A stretch of 20,139 nucleotides of DNA from Litorimonas sp964414555 (GCA_964414555.1 CAYPWW010000043.1:1-20139); one strand, 5' to 3'. Shown: positions 7,670 to 15,419, numbered from the stretch's first letter. Numbers and translations are program-made. Notes: generated by a model from the sequence alone, not told the origin.

Positions 7670-9564
7670 CCGAGCTTGGCGTCTGCTATTATCCCGAGCA
7701 TTGGCCGGAAGACATGTGGGCAGACGACGCCGCACGCATGGTCGAGATAGGCCTAAATTGGGTTCGGATTGGAGAATTCGCGTGGAGCCGGATTGAACCG
7801 ACGCCAGGAAACTATCGCTTTGATTGGCTGGACCGCGCGATTGCGGTGCTGGGTCAAGCTGGCCTGAAAGTCGTCATGTCCACGCCCACGGCTACACCGC
7901 CGCGTTGGATGGTGGATCGCCATCCCGATATGCTGGCGGTTGATGCGGACGGACAGGTGAGGGGCTTTGGCTCTCGCCGTCACTATGATTTTTCTCACTC
8001 TGGCTACCGCGAAGACTGCGTGAAAATCGCAGATATTTTGGGCGAGCGCTACGGGTCCAACCCACACATTCATGCGTGGCAGATCGACAATGAATATGGT
8101 TGTCACGACACGACGCTGTCTTACAGCCCTGCTGCACGCGCCGCGTTCCAAGACTGGCTGAAGGCGAAATACGAAGCGATTGACGCGCTCAACACAGCTT
8201 GGGGCAATGTTTTCTGGTCGATGGAATATACCGCTTTCGCGCAGGTCGATTGCCCGAACCTCACCGTAACTGAGCCCAATCCTGCACATGTCATGGACTT
8301 CCGCCGCTTTAGCTCGGATCAGGTCGTGCGTTTCAACCACGCGCAAGTCGAGGCGCTCCGCCGCCACACAGACGTGCCATTGATCCATAATTACATGGGC
8401 CGCATTACGGATTTCGACCATTTCTCCGTCGGTGAAGACTTAGAGATTGCGAGCTGGGACAGCTATCCGCTCGGCTTTCTCGAAGACCGCTCTGACCGAG
8501 ACGATGCGTTTCGCCAGAAATTTGCTCGGGCAGGGGATCCGGATTTTCAAGCCTTTCACCACGATCTCTATCGCGCCGTCGGGAAAGGCCGCTGGTGGAT
8601 CATGGAACAACAACCTGGTCCTGTGAACTGGGCGCCGCATAATCCCATACCTGCGCCGGGTATGGTCAAACTTTGGGGCTTAGAAGCCGCCGCCCACGGC
8701 GCAGAGGTCGTCAGCTATTTCCGCTGGCGGCAAGCGCCTTTCGCGCAAGAACAGATGCACGCTGGGCTCTATCGGCCAGATAATGTGATATCTGACGGCG
8801 GAAAGGAGGTGAGGGACCTCTCTAAAGTCATTGAAACTATTGAAAATATGTCCACTAAACCTGCGCCTGTTGCGATTGTCTTCGATTACGCCTCGCAATG
8901 GGCGTGGGAAACCCAGCCGCAGGACGTGAATTTCGATTATTTCCGGCTGTGCTACGATATCTACGTCGCGCTGCGGAAACTTGGATTATCCGTCGATATT
9001 CTGCCGCCAAGCGTTGAAACGCTGAACCAACATCAGCTCGTCTTCATTCCGGGGCTATTTGCGTGGCCAGACGCGCTGAAAGCAGCCGTCGACCAGACAG
9101 ACGCCAAAATCGTCCTAGGACCGCGCACAGGGTCACGGACGGAGCATTTTGGGTTTCCTGAAGGCCTCCCACCGAGCTTGGACGGTCTGAAAGTCACTGC
9201 CGTTGACGGTTTACGCGCCGATAGCCCAGTTACGCTCAAAGGCGGTGGAAACATCCAGATTTGGCGTGAAGCGTTAGAAACCGATTGGGACATAGTTGAA
9301 CAAACATCAGCTGGCGATGCCATCCGCGTCGTGCGAGAGAATTTGTCATACTGGGCGGGCTGGCCGGATGAGACCGCGGCAATGCGTTGGGCACGTGAGG
9401 CTTGCCAAGCGGCAGGGATTGCGACGTCAGACATGCCAAACGCTCTGAGGCGGAGAGATTTCAATGGTGGCTATGCACTGATAAATTATGGTGCGGAGCC
9501 TGTGACGCATGATGGCCACACGGTGACGGCACATAACGCGAAAATTGTGATAAACACCGGATAA
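7666..9564 (+). CDS. Glycoside hydrolase family 42 beta-galactosidase
   Basis: Retaining glycosidase that releases terminal beta-linked galactose from small oligosaccharides. The 632 residues show the GH42 order: a (beta/alpha)8 barrel (about 1–370), a middle trimerisation domain of glutamine-amidotransferase-like fold (about 385–555) and a short C-terminal beta domain. The N-terminal GVCYYPEHWPEDMW is a hallmark. The proton donor is Glu143 in WQIDNEYG and the nucleophile is Glu314 in WIMEQQPG, both at expected positions. There is no signal peptide, so it should act in the cytoplasm on imported sugars, although no sugar transporter is in the window. The ATG overlaps the dehydratase stop (ATGA), so the two are co-translated, an unusual pairing. 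The exact substrate could instead be a plant or algal galactoside. Confidence 0.95.
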   Translation: MTELGVCYYPEHWPEDMWADDAARMVEIGLNWVRIGEFAWSRIEPTPGNYRFDWLDRAIAVLGQAGLKVVMSTPTATPPRWMVDRHPDMLAVDADGQVRGFGSRRHYDFSHSGYREDCVKIADILGERYGSNPHIHAWQIDNEYGCHDTTLSYSPAARAAFQDWLKAKYEAIDALNTAWGNVFWSMEYTAFAQVDCPNLTVTEPNPAHVMDFRRFSSDQVVRFNHAQVEALRRHTDVPLIHNYMGRITDFDHFSVGEDLEIASWDSYPLGFLEDRSDRDDAFRQKFARAGDPDFQAFHHDLYRAVGKGRWWIMEQQPGPVNWAPHNPIPAPGMVKLWGLEAAAHGAEVVSYFRWRQAPFAQEQMHAGLYRPDNVISDGGKEVRDLSKVIETIENMSTKPAPVAIVFDYASQWAWETQPQDVNFDYFRLCYDIYVALRKLGLSVDILPPSVETLNQHQLVFIPGLFAWPDALKAAVDQTDAKIVLGPRTGSRTEHFGFPEGLPPSLDGLKVTAVDGLRADSPVTLKGGGNIQIWREALETDWDIVEQTSAGDAIRVVRENLSYWAGWPDETAAMRWAREACQAAGIATSDMPNALRRRDFNGGYALINYGAEPVTHDGHTVTAHNAKIVINTG

Positions 9565-9599
9565 GTCACTGTTAGGGCTGAAAAAGTAAGACTTTCTTT

Positions 9600-9627
9600 A
9601 AACAACATAATGCATGTTATGTTGCAC
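9600..9627. repeat. dif-like recombination site or operator upstream of the recombinase gene
   Basis: Two perfect 8-bp inverted arms, CAACATAA (9603–9610) and TTATGTTG (9617–9624), flank the 6-base spacer TGCATG. This is the geometry of a tyrosine-recombinase core site (11-bp arms, 6-bp spacer, taken as 9600–9627). Compared from memory with E. coli dif, 16 of the 18 inner bases starting at CATAATG agree and about 17 of 28 overall; the outer halves differ. It ends 14 bases before the recombinase start codon and overlaps a -10-like CATAAT. It could therefore be a recombination target, an autoregulatory operator, or both. No second copy was seen in the window by eye. Confidence 0.6.
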
Positions 9628-9633
9628 AAAGGA
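9628..9633 (+). promoter_or_regulatory. Ribosome binding site of the recombinase gene
   Basis: AAAGGA lies 8 bases before the ATG at 9642 and supports that start over an upstream out-of-frame ATG at 9610. Confidence 0.65.
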
Positions 9634-9641
9634 ACGCATTC

Positions 9642-10607
9642 ATGCCTAAACGCGCTTTTATCGAAGACAACCTGCATCCCACAGCCTGTCCGGATTTCAT
9701 TCAGCACGGCGATCCTCAGCTCCTACAAGCTTATGAGGCTTTCTTTTCGCAAACAACCAATGCGAACACGAACAAGACCTACGCTAATAGCGTCAAACTC
9801 TTCTTTGATTTCGTTGCGGCGCAGGGCGTGTCTGATCTGCTCGATATCGAACCGCGCCACGTCACAGCCTTTATCACAATGACACAGCAAGAGGATTACG
9901 AGGTCATGTCCACGCGGCTGTATCTGTCCGCGATCCGCATGTTCTTGGATTATTGCGTGGTCGAGGGCTTGCTGGCCGTCAATCCGGCCAAGGCGGTCAA
10001 ACTGCCACGCTACAGCTCTCACACAGGTAAAACCCCTGTCATTGTCCCCTCTCAAGTACGCGATATTCTCGATACCATCCCGCTAAAAACGCAGGCTGAT
10101 TACCGAGATCGCGCGCTGATCGGGACAATGGTCTTTTCCTTCTTTCGGATCTCCGCCGCCCTCTCCCTGCGGGTCAAAGATTATGAGATGCGCGGCGCGG
10201 AGCGTTGGATCATCGGTCAAGAGAAAGGCTCAAAACGTCACGAAATGCCGGTCCATCCGACGCTAGAGACGATGCTGGATGAATATCTCGCCTTTGCGGA
10301 ACTGAAGGACGCTAAGGCCCCCCTCTTCCAGTCCGGCACGCCGCGTGGTGGTAAGCTGACAGGGCGGCCCTTTGATCGGACCTCCGCCTGGCGCATGGTC
10401 CGACGCCGTGCCAAAGCCGCTGGCGTCCACCGCGAAATCGGTAATCACAGCTTTCGCGCGACAGGTATTACGACTTATCTGAATGCTGGTGGGACGCTTG
10501 AAGACGCGCGCATTATGGCGAACCATTCCAACTCAACGACAACGAAACTCTATGATCGCACGGATGACATCGTGAAAGTGCGTGAGGTCAATCGCATAAA
10601 GATTTGA
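9642..10607 (+). CDS. Tyrosine recombinase (Xer/integrase-like)
   Basis: A 321-residue site-specific DNA recombinase, similar in length to XerC/XerD (about 300). The N-terminal SAM-like core-binding domain spans about 28–120 (NTNKTYANSVKLFFDFV) and the catalytic domain about 130–321. The catalytic set is complete: Arg169 (FFRIS), a lysine in the GSKRHE hairpin, His269 and Arg272 (HSFR), His295 and the nucleophile Tyr304 (LYDR). The HSFRATGI block and the LYDR…EVNRI tail resemble a broad proteobacterial group of stand-alone integrases found on plasmids and mobile elements, more than canonical XerC or XerD. It sits alone between metabolic genes, with GC content like its neighbours and no other mobility genes. 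The dif-like element just upstream is a candidate target or autoregulatory site. Its role could be chromosome or plasmid dimer resolution, element integration, or a domesticated relic. Confidence 0.93.
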   Translation: MPKRAFIEDNLHPTACPDFIQHGDPQLLQAYEAFFSQTTNANTNKTYANSVKLFFDFVAAQGVSDLLDIEPRHVTAFITMTQQEDYEVMSTRLYLSAIRMFLDYCVVEGLLAVNPAKAVKLPRYSSHTGKTPVIVPSQVRDILDTIPLKTQADYRDRALIGTMVFSFFRISAALSLRVKDYEMRGAERWIIGQEKGSKRHEMPVHPTLETMLDEYLAFAELKDAKAPLFQSGTPRGGKLTGRPFDRTSAWRMVRRRAKAAGVHREIGNHSFRATGITTYLNAGGTLEDARIMANHSNSTTTKLYDRTDDIVKVREVNRIKI

Positions 10608-10655
10608 CGCTAGAGCCTTTATCGCACAGCCCCGAAGGTCTATCGGACCCCTATA

Positions 10656-12278
10656 ATGCGTATCACAACGACACCCTTTGACGATCAAAAGCCCGGAACA
10701 TCGGGCCTGCGCAAGCCTGTCAGCGTCTTTGCGCAGCCGCATTATCTCGAGAATTTTGTGCAAGCCCTTTTTGACACCATCCCCGCCCTGCGCGGTGGGA
10801 CACTTGTGATTGGCGGCGATGGACGGTTTCATAATGATGTGGCGATCCAGACGATCCTGCGCATGGCGGCCGCCAATGGCGTGGCGAAAGCTTGGGTTGG
10901 ACGCGACGGCATTCTATCAACGCCGGCATGTTCTCACCTCATCCGACAGAACGGTGCTACGGGTGGACTGGTCCTCTCGGCCAGCCATAATCCCGGCGGG
11001 CCAGACGGTGATTTTGGGATCAAATTCAACGTCGAAAACGGCGGTCCTGCGCCGACGGATATTACGGATGCGATTTTTGCGCGGTCTAAGGCGCTGAGCT
11101 ATTACGACATTGCGGTGGGAGACAACATCGACCTCTCGCGATTGGGCGAAACGCAAATGGGCGACATGTCTGTGACCCTCATTGATCCTGTCACGGCCTA
11201 TGCCGATTACATGGAAACCCTGTTTGATTTCGACGCGATCCGACAGAAACTTGGCGCTGACACGGATATGATCTTTGACGCTATGCACGCCGTTACTGGG
11301 CCCTATGCGCGAGAGATTTTCGTTCAACGATTGGGCGTTGCGGACGGCGCGCTGATGAATGCCACGCCCCTGCCCGACTTTGGGGGCGGCCATCCCGATC
11401 CTAATCCCGTTTATGCGAAAGCGCTCTTCGCCAAGATGTTCTCGGATACAGCCCCCGCTTTTGGCGCAGCGTCCGATGGTGACGGCGACCGCAATATTGT
11501 TTTGGGTCGCGGTATCTACGTCAATCCGTCGGACAGCCTCGCCGTGATTGCTGCCAATGCGCACCTAACGCCCGCCTATCCGAACGGTATCGCAGGCGTC
11601 GCAAGGTCAATGCCGACCAGTCGCGCCGCTGATACGGTGGCCAAAGCCTTAGGAGTCCCCTGCTTCGAAACACCCACGGGTTGGAAATATTTCGGCAATC
11701 TGCTCGACGCGGGGCGCATCTCTATCTGCGGCGAAGAAAGCGCGGGCGCGTCATCTAACCATATCCGCGAGAAAGACGGACTATGGGCAATCCTCATGTG
11801 GCTAAACATTCTCGCCGCCCGCGACACAACCGTTGGAGAGGTCTTAGCAGATCATTGGAAGACCTACGGCCGGCACTATTACAGCCGCCATGATTATGAG
11901 GCGGTTGAGTCAGAGAACGCCCAAGCCGTGATGGAAACACTCACGCAGAAACTGGCAGACCTCTCCGGCACAGAGATATCGAGTGAGCGGATCAGCTTGG
12001 CCGACAGCTTTACCTATGAAGACCCCGTTGATGGGTCTGTCGCCGCGAACCAAGGCCTTCGCGTGACGTTCGAGAGCGGTGCGCGCTTTGTCATGCGTCT
12101 GTCCGGCACAGGCACACGCGGCGCAACGCTGCGGCTCTATCTGGAGCGCTATGTCGGCCCAACGGGAGACCATCATCAGGACGTCGCAAAGACGCTCGCC
12201 CCGATAGCAGCCATTGCGAATGAACTCGCCCATATCCAGCCCCTAACGGGACGGACAGCGCCATCGGTCATCTCATGA
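10656..12278 (+). CDS. pgm: Phosphoglucomutase (alpha-D-phosphohexomutase)
   Basis: Interconverts glucose-1-phosphate and glucose-6-phosphate, supplying UDP-glucose and related donors for surface polysaccharides. The 540 residues correspond to the PGM1-type enzyme also seen in Agrobacterium (about 542). Motifs appear in family order: N-terminal FGTSGLRK-like PGTSGLRKPV, the phosphoserine loop SASHNPGGPDGDFG with Ser110, the Mg2+ loop DGDGDR (274–279), the sugar-specificity loop GEESAG (359–364, Glu-Glu-Ser typical of glucose-type enzymes), and the C-terminal phosphate-binding loop SGTGTRGA (from 483). It is first gene of a coupled set; its stop overlaps kdsD as ATGA. It starts 48 bases after the recombinase gene, with only a weak GAAGG upstream and no clear promoter. 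Confidence is high. Confidence 0.95.
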   Translation: MRITTTPFDDQKPGTSGLRKPVSVFAQPHYLENFVQALFDTIPALRGGTLVIGGDGRFHNDVAIQTILRMAAANGVAKAWVGRDGILSTPACSHLIRQNGATGGLVLSASHNPGGPDGDFGIKFNVENGGPAPTDITDAIFARSKALSYYDIAVGDNIDLSRLGETQMGDMSVTLIDPVTAYADYMETLFDFDAIRQKLGADTDMIFDAMHAVTGPYAREIFVQRLGVADGALMNATPLPDFGGGHPDPNPVYAKALFAKMFSDTAPAFGAASDGDGDRNIVLGRGIYVNPSDSLAVIAANAHLTPAYPNGIAGVARSMPTSRAADTVAKALGVPCFETPTGWKYFGNLLDAGRISICGEESAGASSNHIREKDGLWAILMWLNILAARDTTVGEVLADHWKTYGRHYYSRHDYEAVESENAQAVMETLTQKLADLSGTEISSERISLADSFTYEDPVDGSVAANQGLRVTFESGARFVMRLSGTGTRGATLRLYLERYVGPTGDHHQDVAKTLAPIAAIANELAHIQPLTGRTAPSVIS

Positions 12279-13237
12279 AAAAACACGACACACATATCGC
12301 CCGCGGCAAAGCCGTATTGAAAACCGAAGCCAAGGCCCTCTCCGGCTTGGCAAAAACGCTGGACGCGTCATTCACGACAGCCGTCGAAACGCTCTTGTCT
12401 ACGACGGGCCACGTTGTTGTCGTTGGCATTGGCAAGTCAGGTCATATCGGCCGGAAAATCGCGGCCAGCTTTGCGTCCACAGGCACGCCCGCTTTTTTTC
12501 TCCATCCATCAGAAGCTGCACATGGCGACCTCGGCATGATCAATACGGATGCCACGATCATCGCGCTGTCCTTTTCTGGCGAGAGTGACGAGGTCAACGG
12601 CGTCGTCCGCTACGGCGCCGCGCAAGGTAATCGCGTGATCGCCATTACGGGTAGAGCCGACTCAACCCTCGCAAAGGCTGCTTATACAGCGTTGATCTTG
12701 CCTCCCGTGCAAGAGGCCTGCCCGAACCGGTTGGCCCCAACGACTTCGACAACGCTGACCCTCGCTATGGGTGACGCGCTCTGTGTCGCTGTGATGGAGG
12801 CGAAGGGTTTTTCAGAGGAAGAGTTTGGCCGCCGCCATCCCGCTGGCAAACTCGGCTTCGGACTACAACGCGTCGCAGAATATCTGGCGACACAGGATGA
12901 AACCTTGCCCATTGTCGCGGCTACAACCCCCATGCCAGAGCTCATCCTCGCTATGACGTCCGGCGGCAAAGGCTGTGTTGCTGTCCTAGAGAAACAAACA
13001 CTTATTGGCATCGCGACAGATGGCGATTTGCGCCGGAATATGGACGCGACCATCATGCAGAAAACAGCTGCGGATATCATGACCCGAGACCCGTTCTCGC
13101 TCAGCCCGCAGATGCGAATGAAAGATGTCATCGCCAGTTTGGCCGAGCGCAAAATCGGCAATGCCTTTGTTGTAGATGCCGGCAAGCTTGTTGGCTTGAT
13201 CGACCTGAAGACACTCGTCGCGACGGGTTATGTCTAG
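12275..13237 (+). CDS. kdsD: D-arabinose-5-phosphate isomerase (KdsD/KpsF/GutQ)
   Basis: Converts D-ribulose-5-phosphate to D-arabinose-5-phosphate, the first committed step to KDO of lipopolysaccharide and some capsules; cytoplasmic. It has 320 residues against 328 in E. coli KdsD. A SIS domain (about 35–170) contains GIGKSGHIGRKIA with Lys54, equivalent to catalytic Lys59, and the active-site HPSEAAHGDLGMI. His188 in GRRHPAGKLG matches E. coli His193. Two CBS domains follow (about 205–320). It is coupled at both ends: a 4-base overlap with pgm and an 8-base overlap with kdsB. The neighbourhood could equally be a capsule (kpsF/kpsU) set, so kpsF is an alternative name. Function is firm. Confidence 0.95.
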   Translation: MKKHDTHIARGKAVLKTEAKALSGLAKTLDASFTTAVETLLSTTGHVVVVGIGKSGHIGRKIAASFASTGTPAFFLHPSEAAHGDLGMINTDATIIALSFSGESDEVNGVVRYGAAQGNRVIAITGRADSTLAKAAYTALILPPVQEACPNRLAPTTSTTLTLAMGDALCVAVMEAKGFSEEEFGRRHPAGKLGFGLQRVAEYLATQDETLPIVAATTPMPELILAMTSGGKGCVAVLEKQTLIGIATDGDLRRNMDATIMQKTAADIMTRDPFSLSPQMRMKDVIASLAERKIGNAFVVDAGKLVGLIDLKTLVATGYV

Positions 13238-14030
13238 ACCGCTGATCGTCATCCCCGCCCGTATGGGTTCCACGCGATTTCCAGGTAAGCCTCTGGCCGA
13301 GATCGCGGGCGTGTCTATGTTGCGCCGCACGGCCCGTATTGCGGCCCAGATCAACGGCGCAGACTATGTTGTCGCGACGGACCACGCCGATATCGCTTCG
13401 CATTGCGATGCGCATAATATTCCCGTTGTAATGACCGATGTTGAGCTTGCATCTGGCAGTGATCGGACTCTTGCAGCGGCAAAGGCTCTTGGTAGCCAAG
13501 CTGACAACCTCATCAACCTGCAAGGCGATGCCCCGTTCGCGGATCCTGCGCATCTGCGCGCCGTGATTGACCGCCTAAACACATCAGACGCCGATATCGC
13601 GACACCCTATGTGCAGCTAAGCTGGGAGGCCTTAGACGGCCTACGGGCAAGCAAGATGACAGAGCCTTTTTCTGGGACAACGCTGATCGTTGACACAGAC
13701 GAAAATGCGGTCTGGTTTTCTAAAACCATCATTCCGGCTATCCGCAAAGAAGACGTGCTGCGACAAAGCTCGCCCCTTTCCCCCGTGCGGCGACACATCG
13801 GCCTTTATGCCTATCGCCGTGAGGCGCTGGAGCGCTATGTCACGCTGCCCGTCAGCCACTACGAAGCACTGGAAGGCTTGGAACAGCTCCGCGCGTTGGA
13901 AGCCGGACTGCGTATCGCCGCTGTCGCTGTTGCACCGCCACAGATTGCGACGCCGGGCATTGATACTCCAGCCGATCTCGCCCGTGCGGAAAGCTTGATC
14001 GCGGCACATGGCGATCCATTTTTTGCATGA
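13230..14030 (+). CDS. kdsB: 3-deoxy-manno-octulosonate cytidylyltransferase, divergent
   Basis: Activates KDO with CTP to CMP-KDO, the donor for lipopolysaccharide or capsule assembly. It has 266 residues against 248 in E. coli. The N-terminal nucleotide-binding segment IPARMGSTRFPGKPL (8–22), ATDHADI, SGSDR, HIGLYAYR, LEGLEQLRALE and the C-terminal PGIDTPADL all fit the family. Two places diverge. The usual VQGDEP becomes LQGDAP (98–102, Glu to Ala; the metal-binding Asp100 is kept). The usual NAVKVV-like strand reads FSGTTLIVD. These changes could alter the sugar accepted, for example a KDO variant, or be lineage drift. It starts within kdsD, and its stop overlaps the next gene (ATGA). The capsule name kpsU would be equally apt. 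Confidence 0.88.
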   Translation: MSRPLIVIPARMGSTRFPGKPLAEIAGVSMLRRTARIAAQINGADYVVATDHADIASHCDAHNIPVVMTDVELASGSDRTLAAAKALGSQADNLINLQGDAPFADPAHLRAVIDRLNTSDADIATPYVQLSWEALDGLRASKMTEPFSGTTLIVDTDENAVWFSKTIIPAIRKEDVLRQSSPLSPVRRHIGLYAYRREALERYVTLPVSHYEALEGLEQLRALEAGLRIAAVAVAPPQIATPGIDTPADLARAESLIAAHGDPFFA

Positions 14031-14611
14031 GCGGGCAGATTTATATCGTGCGCCACGGGAACACGTTCGATCCGGGTGATACCGTATTGCGAGCCGGTGC
14101 GCGGACGGATTTGCCGCTGTCACAGTCAGGTCAGGCGCAGGCCGCGGCGCTCAGCCGTGCATTCAAAGAACAGACGTTTGACCGTGTTTTCGCCTCTCCC
14201 CTCAAACGCACGCAAGAAACCGCGCGCGCGATTGTCGAAGCTGCGCGCATCGAAACCGCCGACTTTCTGACAGAAATCGACTATGGCCCCGATGAAGGCC
14301 GCCCCGAGAGCGAGGTCGTCGCGCGACTGGGGCAAGCGGCATTGAACCGCTGGAACACTGCCGCCATTCCGCCTGCTGACTGGGACGTTGATCCCAACCA
14401 AATTCGCCAAGATTGGATCGAATTTTTCGCGCGCTGTGACAGAACGGCTAACACGCTCGTCGTGACGTCAAATGGCGTCGCGCGCTTTATTTTGGATGTC
14501 GTTGCGGGTGTTGGCCAAGATGTTCCGCGAAAGCTGCGCACGGGGAGTTATGGCGTGATCGCGCTCAATCCCACAGGACCTAAACTGAACGCTTGGAACG
14601 TCAGACCGTAA
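14027..14611 (+). CDS. Histidine phosphatase superfamily protein, second catalytic His replaced by Asn
   Basis: A 194-residue protein of the phosphoglycerate-mutase-like phosphatase fold. The phosphate-accepting histidine is His10 in IVRHGNT. The second phosphate-pocket motif is FASPLKRTQETA, and the proton-donor region is EIDYGPDEGRPE. The normally invariant late SHG motif reads SNG, with Asn149 in place of the second histidine; VTSNGVARF around it otherwise fits. A middle insert of about 25 residues (around NTAAIPPADWDVDPN) lies before it. It is translationally coupled to kdsB, last in the pgm-kdsD-kdsB run, so it may act on a sugar phosphate in that pathway or be non-catalytic. Its 3' end overlaps the opposite-strand metallohydrolase gene by 11 bases. 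Substrate unknown. Confidence 0.85.
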   Translation: MSGQIYIVRHGNTFDPGDTVLRAGARTDLPLSQSGQAQAAALSRAFKEQTFDRVFASPLKRTQETARAIVEAARIETADFLTEIDYGPDEGRPESEVVARLGQAALNRWNTAAIPPADWDVDPNQIRQDWIEFFARCDRTANTLVVTSNGVARFILDVVAGVGQDVPRKLRTGSYGVIALNPTGPKLNAWNVRP

Positions 14612-15419
14612 CGATCATCCCGTCATAGGCGGGTCGCGCCACAGGCGGTAATTCCGCCGTCAGCTGCGCATAATCCATATCGATATGCAGGTTCGTCAGA
14701 ACCGCGTCTCTCACACGCGTTTTCGCTAGCCATGAGAGGGTCTTATCGGCGTGAGCATGGGTCGGATGCGAACTGTAGCGCAACGCATCGACAATCCAGC
14801 TCTGCACACCCGCGATGCGATCCAATCCGGCGTCTGTGATGCCGTGAACATCCGGCGTGTAGGCAATCTGTCCATCAAAGATAAAGCCAAGCGATGGCGT
14901 TGGGCCATGACTGACCTCAACGGTTTCAATCGATATGTCTCCGCCCGGACCGCTGACGCTATGAATGTCCGCGTCGGCCAAAATATCTTCCAGCTTCAGG
15001 ATCGGCGGATGTACCCGCCCGTCCGGCATTTCGAAACAATAGCGAAAGCGCTCGAACACATGGGTCTGCGTGTGTGCGTCCATATAGGTCGGGATTTGCG
15101 CGCGCATGCGGTAAGCTACGGCGCGGAGATCATCGATACCATGGGACTGGTCCGCGTGATCATGTGTGTAGAATAGCGCATCAACGCGCCGAATATCTTC
15201 GCGCAAGAGCTGTGTCCGAAGGTCCGGCGATGTGTCGATCAGGATATTCGTGCAGACTTTGGGGTCGGGTTCACCGTCGCCCTGCCATTTCTGGATCAGG
15301 ATAGACGACCGCGTCCGTGCATTCTTTGGCTCGTTGGGGTCGCAAATCCCCCAGTCCCCACCAATCCGCGGCACACCGCCAGATGACCCACAGCCCAATA
15401 TGATCGCGTGCAATCCCAT
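14601..15419 (-). CDS. MBL-fold metallohydrolase, PhnP-like
   Basis: A 272-residue metallo-beta-lactamase-fold phosphodiesterase-like protein. The N-terminal GCGSSGGVPRIGGDWG and CDPNEPKN are typical of the PhnP-like group that sits beside tatD in Alphaproteobacteria. Metal ligands are visible in THDHADQSHG (His86, His88, Asp90, with Gln91 where many relatives have His), HGPTPS, and the C-terminal TNLHIDMDY. PhnP itself opens cyclic ribose phosphates, but the substrate of this housekeeping branch is not established. The ATG shares one base with the tatD stop (TAATG), so it is translated by coupling as the last gene of the dac-tmk-holB-tatD run. Its own stop overlaps the convergent phosphatase gene by 11 bases. 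Confidence 0.9.
   Translation of the reverse strand: MGLHAIILGCGSSGGVPRIGGDWGICDPNEPKNARTRSSILIQKWQGDGEPDPKVCTNILIDTSPDLRTQLLREDIRRVDALFYTHDHADQSHGIDDLRAVAYRMRAQIPTYMDAHTQTHVFERFRYCFEMPDGRVHPPILKLEDILADADIHSVSGPGGDISIETVEVSHGPTPSLGFIFDGQIAYTPDVHGITDAGLDRIAGVQSWIVDALRYSSHPTHAHADKTLSWLAKTRVRDAVLTNLHIDMDYAQLTAELPPVARPAYDGMIVTV

Noticed and set aside
7753..8421. 222-residue minus-strand open frame inside the GH42 gene
   Set aside because: It lies entirely within the catalytic domain of GH42 and its translation resembles no family.
9581..9600. AT-rich inverted repeat (AAAGT and ACTTT) after the GH42 gene
   Set aside because: The stem is too short and weak to call a terminator, although a T-rich stretch follows.
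10604..10632. TTGACG as a -35 box for the pgm operon
   Set aside because: No acceptable -10 hexamer at 16–18 bases downstream.
10917..11564. 215-residue minus-strand open frame inside pgm
   Set aside because: Antisense shadow of conserved phosphoglucomutase motifs; no start signal.
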